Assembly: GCA_947303755.1 (NCBI GenBank)
Contig: CAMYZF010000023.1
Span: 1 to 16,352 of the forward strand
Length of the DNA: 16,352 bases
Direction of reading: 5' to 3'
Origin: an uncultured Erysipelotrichaceae bacterium
Lineage (GTDB): Bacteria; Bacillota_I; Bacilli_A; RFN20; CAG-826
Shown: in pieces, positions 1 through 6,560 of the stretch
Position numbering within the stretch: position 1 is the first letter of the stretch
Layout of the letters: each line of letters opens with the position of its first letter
Program-made: the position numbers and the translations under genes
The notes under the pieces: model-generated
The model's database searches: none
Seen by the model: the letters and a program-made list of their open reading frames with translations, nothing else
Told to the model about the DNA's origin: nothing

Positions 1-30
1 GCTGCTAGAGAAGGCGGACTTAAGTTCTAA
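1..30 (+). CDS. rplR: 50S ribosomal protein L18, C-terminal end only (partial)
   Basis: The first 30 bases read in frame as AAREGGLKF followed by TAA. This is the characteristic C-terminus of L18, the 5S-rRNA-binding protein of the large subunit. L18 sits directly upstream of S5 in the spc operon, which matches the next gene here. Only nine codons plus the stop are inside the window. The identification rests on this short tail and the gene order, which together are convincing. Confidence 0.85.
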   Translation, partial: AAREGGLKF

Positions 31-41
31 GGAGAATAACA

Positions 42-683
42 ATGGAAGAAGAAAAGAAATTAGAAGCTCCAGCTGTCGCTGAAGCAGAAGCTAAGAAAGC
101 TCCTGAAGTTGCTCCAGAACAAAGAGCACAACGTCCACATGGTGATCGTCCAAGAGGTGATCGTCCACAAGGTAGGCGTGGTGATAGACCACAAAGACGC
201 CCAAGAGGCGACGAACCAAAAGAATACGAAGAAGTCGTTGTCGAAATCAATCGTATTGCCAAAACCGTTAAAGGTGGCCGTAGAATGAGATTCTCCGCTT
301 TAGTCGTCGTCGGTAACAAAAAGGGTAAATATGGCTTTGGTACTGGCAAAGCTGCTGAAGTCCCAGATGCAATTAAAAAAGCCCTTGAAGCTGCCAAAAA
401 GAATACTTATGAAATCCATGTTGTTAAAGGTGATACCCTTTCACATGAAGTCATCGGTAAATTCGGTGCCTGCTCAGTATTCTTAAAACCAGCTCCAGAA
501 GGTACTGGAATTATTGCTGGTGGTCCAGTTCGTGCTATTTTAGAACTCGCTGGTGTTCGTAACGTCACCTCCAAGGTCTATGGTAGCCGTGCTCCTATCA
601 ACATTATCCGTGCCGCACATAACGGTTTATCAAACCTCAAATCATATAAACAAGTGCAAGCACTTCGTGCTAAAGCAGAATAA
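42..683 (+). CDS. rpsE: 30S ribosomal protein S5 with long N-terminal extension
   Basis: S5 is a small-subunit protein that contributes to translational fidelity and 30S assembly. The conserved core begins near residue 62 (YEEVVVEINRIAKTVKGG) and continues through FSALVVVGNKKGKYGFGTGKA and the C-terminal GGPVRAILELAGV and SRAPINIIRA motifs. The protein is 213 aa; typical bacterial S5 is about 166 aa. The extra ~50 residues are at the N-terminus: an Ala/Glu/Lys/Pro stretch, then Arg/Gly/Asp/Pro-rich repeats such as GDRPRGDRPQ, probably disordered. The start at 42 is set by a TAAGGAG ribosome binding site that overlaps the rplR stop. Spc operon member, 14 bases before rplO with no rpmD between. 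Confidence 0.98.
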   Translation: MEEEKKLEAPAVAEAEAKKAPEVAPEQRAQRPHGDRPRGDRPQGRRGDRPQRRPRGDEPKEYEEVVVEINRIAKTVKGGRRMRFSALVVVGNKKGKYGFGTGKAAEVPDAIKKALEAAKKNTYEIHVVKGDTLSHEVIGKFGACSVFLKPAPEGTGIIAGGPVRAILELAGVRNVTSKVYGSRAPINIIRAAHNGLSNLKSYKQVQALRAKAE

Positions 684-697
684 GGAGGCTTAGACTA

Positions 698-1138
698 ATG
701 GAATTACATAATTTAGCTAACGCTAGCGGTGCCAAGACCAAACCTTACCGCAAGGGTAGAGGTATGGGTTCTGGAAACGGAAAGAACGCTGGTACCGGTA
801 ACAAAGGTCAAAAATCACGTTCAGGTGGTTTAAAGGCTCCTGGATTTGAAGGTGGACAAACCCCACTTTATCGTCGTTTACCAAAATTTGGTTTTACAAA
901 CGGCGGTCACAAAGAATACGCTATTGTTAATGTTTCAGCATTAAACAAGTTCAAAGAAGGCACTGTGGTTACCCCAGCCCTTCTTATCGAAGCTGGTTTA
1001 GTGAAGAAAGAATATGATGGAGTTAAAATCCTTGGTAATGGCGAACTCACTGTCAAATTAACAGTTCAAGCTGCTAAGTTCTCAAAGAGCGCTGTTGCTG
1101 CAATTGAAAAATTAGGTGGCAAAGCCGAGGTTATCTAA
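698..1138 (+). CDS. rplO: 50S ribosomal protein L15
   Basis: L15 is a late-assembling large-subunit protein bound to 23S rRNA. The protein is 146 aa, the usual length. It has the Gly/Lys-rich N-terminal tail (KPYRKGRGMGSGNGKNAGTGNKGQ), the GFEGGQTPLYRRLPKFGF signature, and a C-terminal globular part ending in IEKLGGKAEVI. The ribosome binding site AAGGAGG overlaps the rpsE stop codon, implying translational coupling. In most Bacilli rpmD lies directly before this gene; here rpsE is the neighbour. secY follows two bases after the stop. Confidence 0.98.
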   Translation: MELHNLANASGAKTKPYRKGRGMGSGNGKNAGTGNKGQKSRSGGLKAPGFEGGQTPLYRRLPKFGFTNGGHKEYAIVNVSALNKFKEGTVVTPALLIEAGLVKKEYDGVKILGNGELTVKLTVQAAKFSKSAVAAIEKLGGKAEVI

Positions 1139-1140
1139 GC

Positions 1141-2490
1141 ATGAAAAAAATCGCCTCAATATTTAAAAACAAAGAAATCGTCAACCGTATTTTCTTTACG
1201 ATTGCGATCTTGTTTATCATCCGTATAGGTGCGGCGATTACAGTGCCAGGAGTTACTGTGAGTGGTGATCTGGCCGATGCTATGAAAAGCGCGAATGCAG
1301 TGTCACTTATGGATTTACTTGGCGGTGGAGCACTTCAAAACTTCTCCATCTTTGCCTTAGGTGTATCTCCGTATATCACCGCTCAAATCATCATTCAATT
1401 ATTACAAAAGGATGTTCTTCCAGCCTTGACTGAGTTATCTAAACAAGGTCAATATGGCCGTAAGAAAATTGAGATGGCTACACGTTATCTCACCCTCATG
1501 CTTGGCGCTGTACAAGCTTATGGAATTATCCGCACTATGGAAAATAGTGATTATATCACTGTTAACTTAGAGCTTAATTTCTGGTCCTACGCCTACATTA
1601 TTATCATTCTCCTTGCTGGTGCGATGACTGTTATGTGGTTAGGTGACCAAATTACCGAGAAAGGTTTAGGAAACGGTATTTCTGTCGTCATTTTCGCAGG
1701 TATCGTCCGTTCGCTTCCAATTCAAATTGGTTCGGCGGCGAAGATGTGGATTGGCACAAACTACAAGGAATCAACCGAACTTATTAAAGGTTCCGTGCAA
1801 TTCGCTTTATATATCCTAGCCTTCATACTCATTTTAGCCTTCGTTGTCTTCATCGAACTTGCGAAGAGAAAAATCCCTGTTCAACACTCTGGAAAGGGTG
1901 GTGGACAAACCGCTTCGATGGCCAAAGCAAGTTTCCTTCCTATCAAGGTTAACTCTGCTGGTGTTATCCCAGTCATCTTCGCTTCTTCAATTTTGATGGC
2001 ACCTTCGATTATCGCTTCATTTATTACAAGCGATTCTCCGGAATGGCTAAAAATCTTCTCTTACTCTGAAATGGTTGATATGGGTGGAGGATTTAAGTTC
2101 CCATGGGGCTTAATTATCTATGTAGTCCTCATTATCTTATTTGCTTTCTTCTATGCAACCATTCAAATTGATCCAGAGAATTTAGCGACCAACTTCCGTA
2201 AAAATGGTTCCTACATTCCAGGAATTAGACCTGGTAATGAAACCGAAAGATACGTCAAGAAAGTTGTTAATAGAGTTACATGCATTGGTGCGATCGCTCT
2301 TGCATTTATCGCCGCTTTGCCAGTAATTTTGACCCTTACAGGTATCTTTGGACAAAACAGTTCCCTCGCCATCGGCGGAACTGGTCTTATCATTGCTGTT
2401 GGTGTTTCTCTTGAAATATCATCACAAATCGATGGCCTATTAGCGGGCAAGAGCTTCGATGAAGTTCAAGCCACAGCCGGAAGGGAGTAA
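1141..2490 (+). CDS. secY: Protein translocase subunit SecY
   Basis: SecY is the channel-forming subunit of the SecYEG translocon in the cytoplasmic membrane. The 449 aa protein has about ten hydrophobic spans. Family landmarks are the plug-region segment SLMDLLGGGALQNFSIFALGVSPYI in pieces near residues 55-79, GLGNGISVVIFAGIV in the middle, the loop GKGGGQTASM, and the DPENLATNF and GSYIPGIRPG motifs of the C-terminal half. It starts two bases after the rplO stop, with a GAGG ribosome binding site inside the end of rplO. Its position between rplO and adk is the Firmicutes arrangement. All three lipoproteins downstream in this window would depend on it for export. Confidence 0.98.
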   Translation: MKKIASIFKNKEIVNRIFFTIAILFIIRIGAAITVPGVTVSGDLADAMKSANAVSLMDLLGGGALQNFSIFALGVSPYITAQIIIQLLQKDVLPALTELSKQGQYGRKKIEMATRYLTLMLGAVQAYGIIRTMENSDYITVNLELNFWSYAYIIIILLAGAMTVMWLGDQITEKGLGNGISVVIFAGIVRSLPIQIGSAAKMWIGTNYKESTELIKGSVQFALYILAFILILAFVVFIELAKRKIPVQHSGKGGGQTASMAKASFLPIKVNSAGVIPVIFASSILMAPSIIASFITSDSPEWLKIFSYSEMVDMGGGFKFPWGLIIYVVLIILFAFFYATIQIDPENLATNFRKNGSYIPGIRPGNETERYVKKVVNRVTCIGAIALAFIAALPVILTLTGIFGQNSSLAIGGTGLIIAVGVSLEISSQIDGLLAGKSFDEVQATAGRE

Positions 2491-2496
2491 TTCCTT

Positions 2497-3144
2497 ATGT
2501 TAAACATCATCTTAATGGGTCCTCCAGGTGCTGGTAAAGGAACCCAAGCCAAAGTCTTAACCAAAAAATATAACATTCCGCATATTTCTACTGGTGATAT
2601 GTTCCGCGAAGCAATCAAAGAAGGTACACCTTTAGGTAAATTAGCGGCATCTTATATCAATGATGGCCACTTTGTGCCCGATGATGTGACGATTGGCTTA
2701 GTAAAAGAACGTCTATCTAAAGATGACTGCAAGAAAGGTTATCTCTTAGATGGCTTCCCACGTACCATTCCTCAAGCTGAGGCTTTAGAAGTCTTAACTA
2801 GTGAGATTGGTCGAAAAATTGATTATGTGATTAATATCGATACTCCGAAAGAAGAATTGATTCAAAGAATATGTGGACGCCGCGTCTGCAAGAACTGTGG
2901 CGCCCCATATCACATAATTAACATTAAACCAAAAGTCGATGGAATTTGTGATATCTGTGGTGGTGAACTCGTTCAACGTCCAGACGATAACGAAGAAGCG
3001 TTAGTGACGCGTCTAGAGTTATACACAAAACAAACAGCACCAATCCTAGATTTCTATGCAAAACGTGGCTTATTAAAGACATTTAACGGGAAATCTAGAG
3101 ATGAATTAACCCCACAATTAATCGGATTATTAGAAGGTAAATAA
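2497..3144 (+). CDS. adk: Adenylate kinase, zinc-binding type
   Basis: Adenylate kinase catalyses ATP + AMP <-> 2 ADP in the cytoplasm and balances adenine nucleotides. The 215 aa protein carries the P-loop GPPGAGKGT (residues 8-16), the AMP-binding segment STGDMFREA (31-39), DGFPRT (85-90), and a long LID. The LID has four cysteines at 131, 134, 151 and 154 (CKNC and CDIC), the structural zinc site common in Gram-positive enzymes; many Bacillus enzymes have Asp at the fourth position. RPDDNEE follows the LID. The start follows an AGGGAG site. The stop overlaps the map start by one base (TAATG), indicating coupled translation. Confidence 0.98.
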   Translation: MLNIILMGPPGAGKGTQAKVLTKKYNIPHISTGDMFREAIKEGTPLGKLAASYINDGHFVPDDVTIGLVKERLSKDDCKKGYLLDGFPRTIPQAEALEVLTSEIGRKIDYVINIDTPKEELIQRICGRRVCKNCGAPYHIINIKPKVDGICDICGGELVQRPDDNEEALVTRLELYTKQTAPILDFYAKRGLLKTFNGKSRDELTPQLIGLLEGK

Positions 3145-3905
3145 TGATTATTATCAAATCACCTCGAGAAATCGAGTTAATGAAAAAAGCTGGGGAAGTA
3201 GTCGCGAAAGTCTTCAAGGCTCTGGAAGGAAATATTCATCCAGGAATGTCCACTCAAGACGTCGCTGATATTTCGGAAAAAGTTATCCGTTCTAACGGAG
3301 CTTACCCGACCTTTCTAAATTATTCCGGTTATCCAGGAGCGGTCTGTGTCTCAGTTAATGATGAGATCGTTCATGGAATCCCTTCTAAGAAACGCATCTT
3401 ACGCGATGGAGATATTGTCTCAGTCGACGTAGGCGCGACCTTAGGCGGGTATATAGGCGATGCCTGTAGGACTTATCCGGTCGGTATCGTCAAAGAGTCG
3501 ACCTTACGACTAATTGAAGTCACTAAACAAAGTTTCTTCGAAGGTTGTAAGTTCGCAAAACCAGGTAACCGTTTGGGCGATATTTCTCACGCGATACAAG
3601 AGTATTGTGAAAAGAATGGATATTCGCTCATCCGTGAATACACTGGTCATGGCGTAGGTTCTCATTTACATGAAGATCCTTACGTTCCAAATTATGGTCC
3701 CGCTGGTAGTGGACCCCTTCTAAAAGAAGGAATGACCTTAGCAATCGAACCCATGGTTGCCGAAGGTCACTTCGCGATTCGACTTATGAAAGATGGTTGG
3801 ACAGCGAAAACAAGAGATGGCAAATTATCTTGTCATTATGAAAACTCCATCGTTATTACGAAAGATGGATACGAAATCCTAACTAAATTAAAGGAGGAAA
3901 TCTAA
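3144..3905 (+). CDS. map: Methionine aminopeptidase, type I
   Basis: This enzyme removes the initiator methionine from nascent proteins when the second residue is small. The 253 aa protein fits the type I length. The five metal ligands of the pita-bread fold are present: D95 (SVDVGA), D106 (GDACRTY), H169 (GHGVGS), E202 (IEPMV) and E233 (HYENSIV). The substrate-site histidine is H77 in HGIP. It is translationally coupled to adk through a one-base overlap. It lacks the N-terminal SEC-C zinc extension found in some homologs. infA begins two bases after the stop, with its AGGAGG site inside the end of this gene. Confidence 0.98.
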   Translation: MIIIKSPREIELMKKAGEVVAKVFKALEGNIHPGMSTQDVADISEKVIRSNGAYPTFLNYSGYPGAVCVSVNDEIVHGIPSKKRILRDGDIVSVDVGATLGGYIGDACRTYPVGIVKESTLRLIEVTKQSFFEGCKFAKPGNRLGDISHAIQEYCEKNGYSLIREYTGHGVGSHLHEDPYVPNYGPAGSGPLLKEGMTLAIEPMVAEGHFAIRLMKDGWTAKTRDGKLSCHYENSIVITKDGYEILTKLKEEI

Positions 3906-3907
3906 TT

Positions 3908-4129
3908 ATGGCAAAAGATGGCGTCATCGAGGTGGAAGCGACAGTCATTGAAACTCTCCCTAACACTATGTTTAGGGTCAAACTTGAAAATGGCATCGTA
4001 ATTCTAGCCCACGTTTCTGGTAAAATCCGCATGCATTACATCCGCATCTTACCAGGCGATAGAGTTACCGTCGAAATGTCACCTTATGATTTAACACGTG
4101 GGCGTATCACATATCGATACAAAAATTAG
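3908..4129 (+). CDS. infA: Translation initiation factor IF-1
   Basis: IF-1 is a single OB-fold protein that occupies the ribosomal A site during initiation and assists IF-2 and IF-3. The 73 aa protein matches IF-1 along its length, with motifs EVEATVIETLPNTMFRV, LENG, LAHVSGKIRMHYIRILPGD and the C-terminal SPYDLTRGRITYR. A strong AAGGAGG site lies just upstream inside map. The placement between map and rpmJ is the usual one in Firmicutes. Confidence 0.98.
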   Translation: MAKDGVIEVEATVIETLPNTMFRVKLENGIVILAHVSGKIRMHYIRILPGDRVTVEMSPYDLTRGRITYRYKN

Positions 4130-4143
4130 TAGCATAGGGCTAC
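4129..4143 (+). promoter_or_regulatory. Small hairpin before the rpmJ ribosome binding site
   Basis: GTAGC (4129-4133) and GCTAC (4139-4143) can form a 5-bp stem with a 5-base loop. It starts at the last base of the infA stop codon and abuts the AGGAGG site of rpmJ. It could tune rpmJ initiation or be chance; no T-run follows, so it is not a terminator. Confidence 0.25.
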
Positions 4144-4157
4144 AGGAGGAAAAACAA

Positions 4158-4271
4158 ATGAAAGTAAGACCTTCAGTCAAACCTATGTGCGACAAGTGCA
4201 GGGTTATCAAGCGCCATGGCAAAGTCATGGTTATTTGTGAAAATCCAAAGCACAAACAACGCCAAGGTTAA
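4158..4271 (+). CDS. rpmJ: 50S ribosomal protein L36, zinc-ribbon form
   Basis: This short gene encodes 37 aa, the standard length of L36, the smallest protein of the large subunit. The translation begins MKVRPSVKPMCDKCRVIKRH and ends ENPKHKQRQG. The C-C-C-H zinc site is intact (C11, C14, C27, H32), so this is the zinc-containing form rather than the zinc-free paralog. An AGGAGG site at 4144-4149 sets the start. It lies between infA and rpsM as in other Firmicutes. Confidence 0.97.
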   Translation: MKVRPSVKPMCDKCRVIKRHGKVMVICENPKHKQRQG

Positions 4272-4292
4272 TCATAGGAGGAAACAAATTCT

Positions 4293-4670
4293 ATGGCACG
4301 TATTGTCGGGGTTGACATCCCTAATGAAAAGCGTGTTGTCGTCTCCATTACCTATATTTATGGTATTGGTCACTCCACAGCACACAAAATCTGTCAAGCT
4401 GCAAAAGTTAACGAAGATCTCCGCGTTAAAGACCTCACTGAGGAACAATTAGGCGCGATTCGTAACGAAATTGCAAAATACAAAGTTGAAGGTGATCTCC
4501 GTAGAGAGACCGCTCTTAACATCAAACGTTTAACCGAAATCGGTTGCTACCGTGGTATTAGACACCGTAAAGGTTTACCAGTTCGCGGTCAAAGAACCAG
4601 AACTAACGCTCGTACCCGTAAAGGTAAACGTAAAACAATTGCGAATAAGAAAGTCGCATCTCAAGGTTAA
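4293..4670 (+). CDS. rpsM: 30S ribosomal protein S13
   Basis: S13 sits in the head of the small subunit and forms bridges to the 50S subunit and contacts with the P-site tRNA. The 125 aa protein begins MARIVGVDIPNEKRVVVSIT. It contains the helix-two-turns-helix region YIYGIGHSTAHKIC and the basic C-terminal tail GQRTRTNARTRKGKRKTIANKK. An AGGAGG site at 4276-4281 precedes the ATG. First of the rpsM-rpsK-rpoA-rplQ group that corresponds to the classic alpha operon (rpsD is not here, as is usual in Firmicutes). Confidence 0.98.
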   Translation: MARIVGVDIPNEKRVVVSITYIYGIGHSTAHKICQAAKVNEDLRVKDLTEEQLGAIRNEIAKYKVEGDLRRETALNIKRLTEIGCYRGIRHRKGLPVRGQRTRTNARTRKGKRKTIANKKVASQG

Positions 4671-4688
4671 TGAAAGGAGCTTAAAACA

Positions 4689-5078
4689 ATGGCAACAAAA
4701 ACAACTGCTCGTAAGAAAAAAATCAAACGATCAATTACCAAAGGTGTTGCACACGTTCACAGCACCTTCAATAACACCATCGTTACCATTTCTGATGAAC
4801 AAGGTAACGTTATCAGCTGGAGCTCTGCTGGTGCTCTTGGCTTCAAAGGAGCTAAGAAATCCACACCATTTGCCGCGCAATTAGCCGGTGAAGCTGCAGC
4901 AAAAGTCGCTTTTGATCAAGGTCTAAGAAGCGTCGATGTCGATGTCAAAGGTCCAGGTCCAGGTCGTGAAGGTGCAATCCGCGCTTTAGCGCAAGCTGGT
5001 TTAACTGTCACATCTATTACTGATTCGACACCAATTCCACACAACGGATGCCGTCCACCAAAAAGACCTCGTGGTTAA
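4689..5078 (+). CDS. rpsK: 30S ribosomal protein S11
   Basis: S11 lies on the platform of the small subunit and touches the mRNA exit region near the Shine-Dalgarno helix. The 129 aa length is typical. Diagnostic motifs are AHVHSTFNNTIVTISD, ISWSSAGALGFKGAKKSTPF, VKGPGPGREGAIRAL and the C-terminal PHNGCRPPKRPRG, which in most bacteria ends in PPKRRRV. The AAGGAG site precedes the ATG. Co-transcribed with rpsM (18-base gap) and rpoA (15-base gap). Confidence 0.98.
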   Translation: MATKTTARKKKIKRSITKGVAHVHSTFNNTIVTISDEQGNVISWSSAGALGFKGAKKSTPFAAQLAGEAAAKVAFDQGLRSVDVDVKGPGPGREGAIRALAQAGLTVTSITDSTPIPHNGCRPPKRPRG

Positions 5079-5093
5079 TAGGAGGAATTTACA

Positions 5094-6080
5094 ATGTCAA
5101 ATTTAGCAAAACCATTTGAACAAGTAGCCTTTAAGGTTGCTCAGGTTGATGAAAATGAAAACTATGGTAAGTTCGTTATTGAACCATTAGAAAGAGGTTA
5201 TGGCCTCACCATCGGTAACTCACTTCGTAGAGTTTTACTCGCTTCCTTACCAGGCGCTAGCGTTTGCGGCGTTGAAATCGAAGGCGCAGAACACGAATTT
5301 AGTGCTCTTAAAGGCGTTGAAGAAGACGTTACCGCCATTATCCTTAATCTTAAGGATTTAGTGCTTAAAATCGACGATGATTCTCTTGAAGACAAGAAAC
5401 TCGTCGTCAATGTCAAGGGTCCAAAAGTTGTCAAAGCTGGCGATATTGAACTTCCAGCCTTAGTCAGCGTTGTTAACCCAGACTTAGAAATTGCTCACGT
5501 TACCGAAGGCGGATCATTAAAGATGACTATCTACGCTCGTAGAGGTCGTGGTTATTGCACTGCCGAAGGCAACAAAGAAACAAAAGGAAAAATTTCTGTC
5601 TCTAACATTGGTTACATTGTTACCGACTCTAACTATTCCCCAGTTACTAGAGCATCATACGCAGTCGAACCAACCCGTGTTGGTCACGACTCCCACTTCG
5701 ACAAATTAACATTAGAAGTTTACACAAACGGTTCAATGCTTCCACAAACAGCGGTGGCATTAGCAGCCCAAATGTTAATTACAAACCTCACTCCATTCGT
5801 TGATCTTGAAAAGACCGTTTCTGATCTCAACATGATCAAAGAAGAAGTTGAAGTCGAAGAAAACAAATTTGAAGTTATGCCAATCGAAGAATTGGATCTC
5901 TCTGTCCGTAGCTATAACTGCTTAAAGAGAGCCGCCATTTCTACCGTTGCAGAATTAACTCAAAAAACCGAAGAAGAAATGATGAAAGTCCGTAACTTAG
6001 GTAAGAAATCCCTTAAAGAAGTTAAGGAAAAACTTGCTGAAAACGGCTTATCATTCCGTGAATACACACCAGGAGAATAA
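5094..6080 (+). CDS. rpoA: DNA-directed RNA polymerase subunit alpha
   Basis: The alpha subunit dimerises to nucleate RNA polymerase assembly and contacts UP elements and activators. The 328 aa protein has an N-terminal dimerisation domain with the conserved LERGYGLTIGNSLRRVLLASLPG segment near residues 29-51. A linker (EEVEVEENKFEV) leads to the C-terminal domain from about residue 262. That domain contains LDLSVRSYNCLKRAAI and NLGKKSLKEVKEKL, including the DNA-contact arginine of RSYNCLK. It is slightly longer than the ~314 aa of Bacillus alpha, with a short acidic tail ending in TPGE. The start follows AGGAGG. Placement between rpsK and rplQ is universal. Confidence 0.98.
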   Translation: MSNLAKPFEQVAFKVAQVDENENYGKFVIEPLERGYGLTIGNSLRRVLLASLPGASVCGVEIEGAEHEFSALKGVEEDVTAIILNLKDLVLKIDDDSLEDKKLVVNVKGPKVVKAGDIELPALVSVVNPDLEIAHVTEGGSLKMTIYARRGRGYCTAEGNKETKGKISVSNIGYIVTDSNYSPVTRASYAVEPTRVGHDSHFDKLTLEVYTNGSMLPQTAVALAAQMLITNLTPFVDLEKTVSDLNMIKEEVEVEENKFEVMPIEELDLSVRSYNCLKRAAISTVAELTQKTEEEMMKVRNLGKKSLKEVKEKLAENGLSFREYTPGE

Positions 6081-6082
6081 TT

Positions 6083-6463
6083 ATGGCAGCACAAGGACGT
6101 AAAAATGTTCATGGTAAAGCCGGTGTTAGATTTAAAGCCGGATATACCAAATCAAAACATGAAAATAAGCTTCGTACATTAGTCACTGATTTAGTGAAGT
6201 ACGAAAGAGTTACCGTGACTTCTGGTATGGTTAAAGAATTAAAATCTTTAGCAGATCACATGGTTACACTTGGCAAACGCGGTGATTTACACGCTCGTAG
6301 ACAAGCAGCAGCTGTCCTACGCAATGATGAAGCACTCGCTAAAGTGTTCGGTGAATTAGCTTCCCGTTACGCTTCCCGTAATGGTGGTTATACCCGCGCA
6401 ATCAAAGCCGGTGTGAGACTTGGCGATAACGCTCAAAAAGTCATGGTCGAATTTGTTAAATAA
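6083..6463 (+). CDS. rplQ: 50S ribosomal protein L17
   Basis: L17 binds 23S rRNA near the exit of the peptide tunnel. The 126 aa protein shows the family core: RTLVTDLVKYERVTVTS, MVTLGKRGDLHARRQAAAVLR and the C-terminal GGYTRAIKAGVRLGDNAQKVMVEFVK. The N-terminus (MAAQGRKNVHGKAGVRFKAG) departs from the usual MGYRKLGR-type start and is slightly longer. The AGGAGA site overlaps the rpoA end. It is the last gene of the ribosomal operon and is followed by a strong terminator. The ecfA-truA-rplM-rpsI genes that often follow rplQ in Bacilli are not here. Confidence 0.97.
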   Translation: MAAQGRKNVHGKAGVRFKAGYTKSKHENKLRTLVTDLVKYERVTVTSGMVKELKSLADHMVTLGKRGDLHARRQAAAVLRNDEALAKVFGELASRYASRNGGYTRAIKAGVRLGDNAQKVMVEFVK

Positions 6464-6485
6464 TCCATTTAACTAAACTAAAATT

Positions 6486-6515
6486 GGAGAGATTCGTCTC
6501 TCCTTTTTTATTTTT
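6486..6515 (+). terminator. Intrinsic terminator of the ribosomal protein operon
   Basis: A perfect 7-bp stem, GGAGAGA (6486-6492) with TCTCTCC (6497-6503), is closed by the very stable TTCG tetraloop. It is followed by a run of six T and further T-rich sequence. The AAATT just before it can extend the stem into the T-run. Confidence 0.95.
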
Positions 6516-6548
6516 ACGATTGTTATATAAAAGATAGAATCTTTATTC

Positions 6549-6560
6549 TATAATCTAAGT
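6549..6560 (+). promoter_or_regulatory. -10 box placing the transcript start on the ATG (leaderless)
   Basis: A perfect TATAAT lies at 6549-6554, and the ATG of the 594 aa gene begins six bases later at 6561. Transcription normally starts about 6-7 bases after the -10 box, so the mRNA would begin at or next to the start codon. No AGGAGG-like site exists in the 20 bases before the ATG, unlike every other gene in the window. The -35 region at proper spacing (about 6526-6531, TATAAA) is weak; a TTGTTA at 6520-6525 is too far away. Confidence 0.65.

Noticed and set aside
20..397. Minus-strand frame of 125 codons opposite rpsE
   Set aside because: It lies wholly antisense to a certain ribosomal gene; its low-complexity composition mirrors the S5 extension.
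4216..4452. Plus-strand frame of 78 codons across rpmJ and rpsM
   Set aside because: It is out of frame with two certain ribosomal protein genes and has no ribosome binding site of its own.
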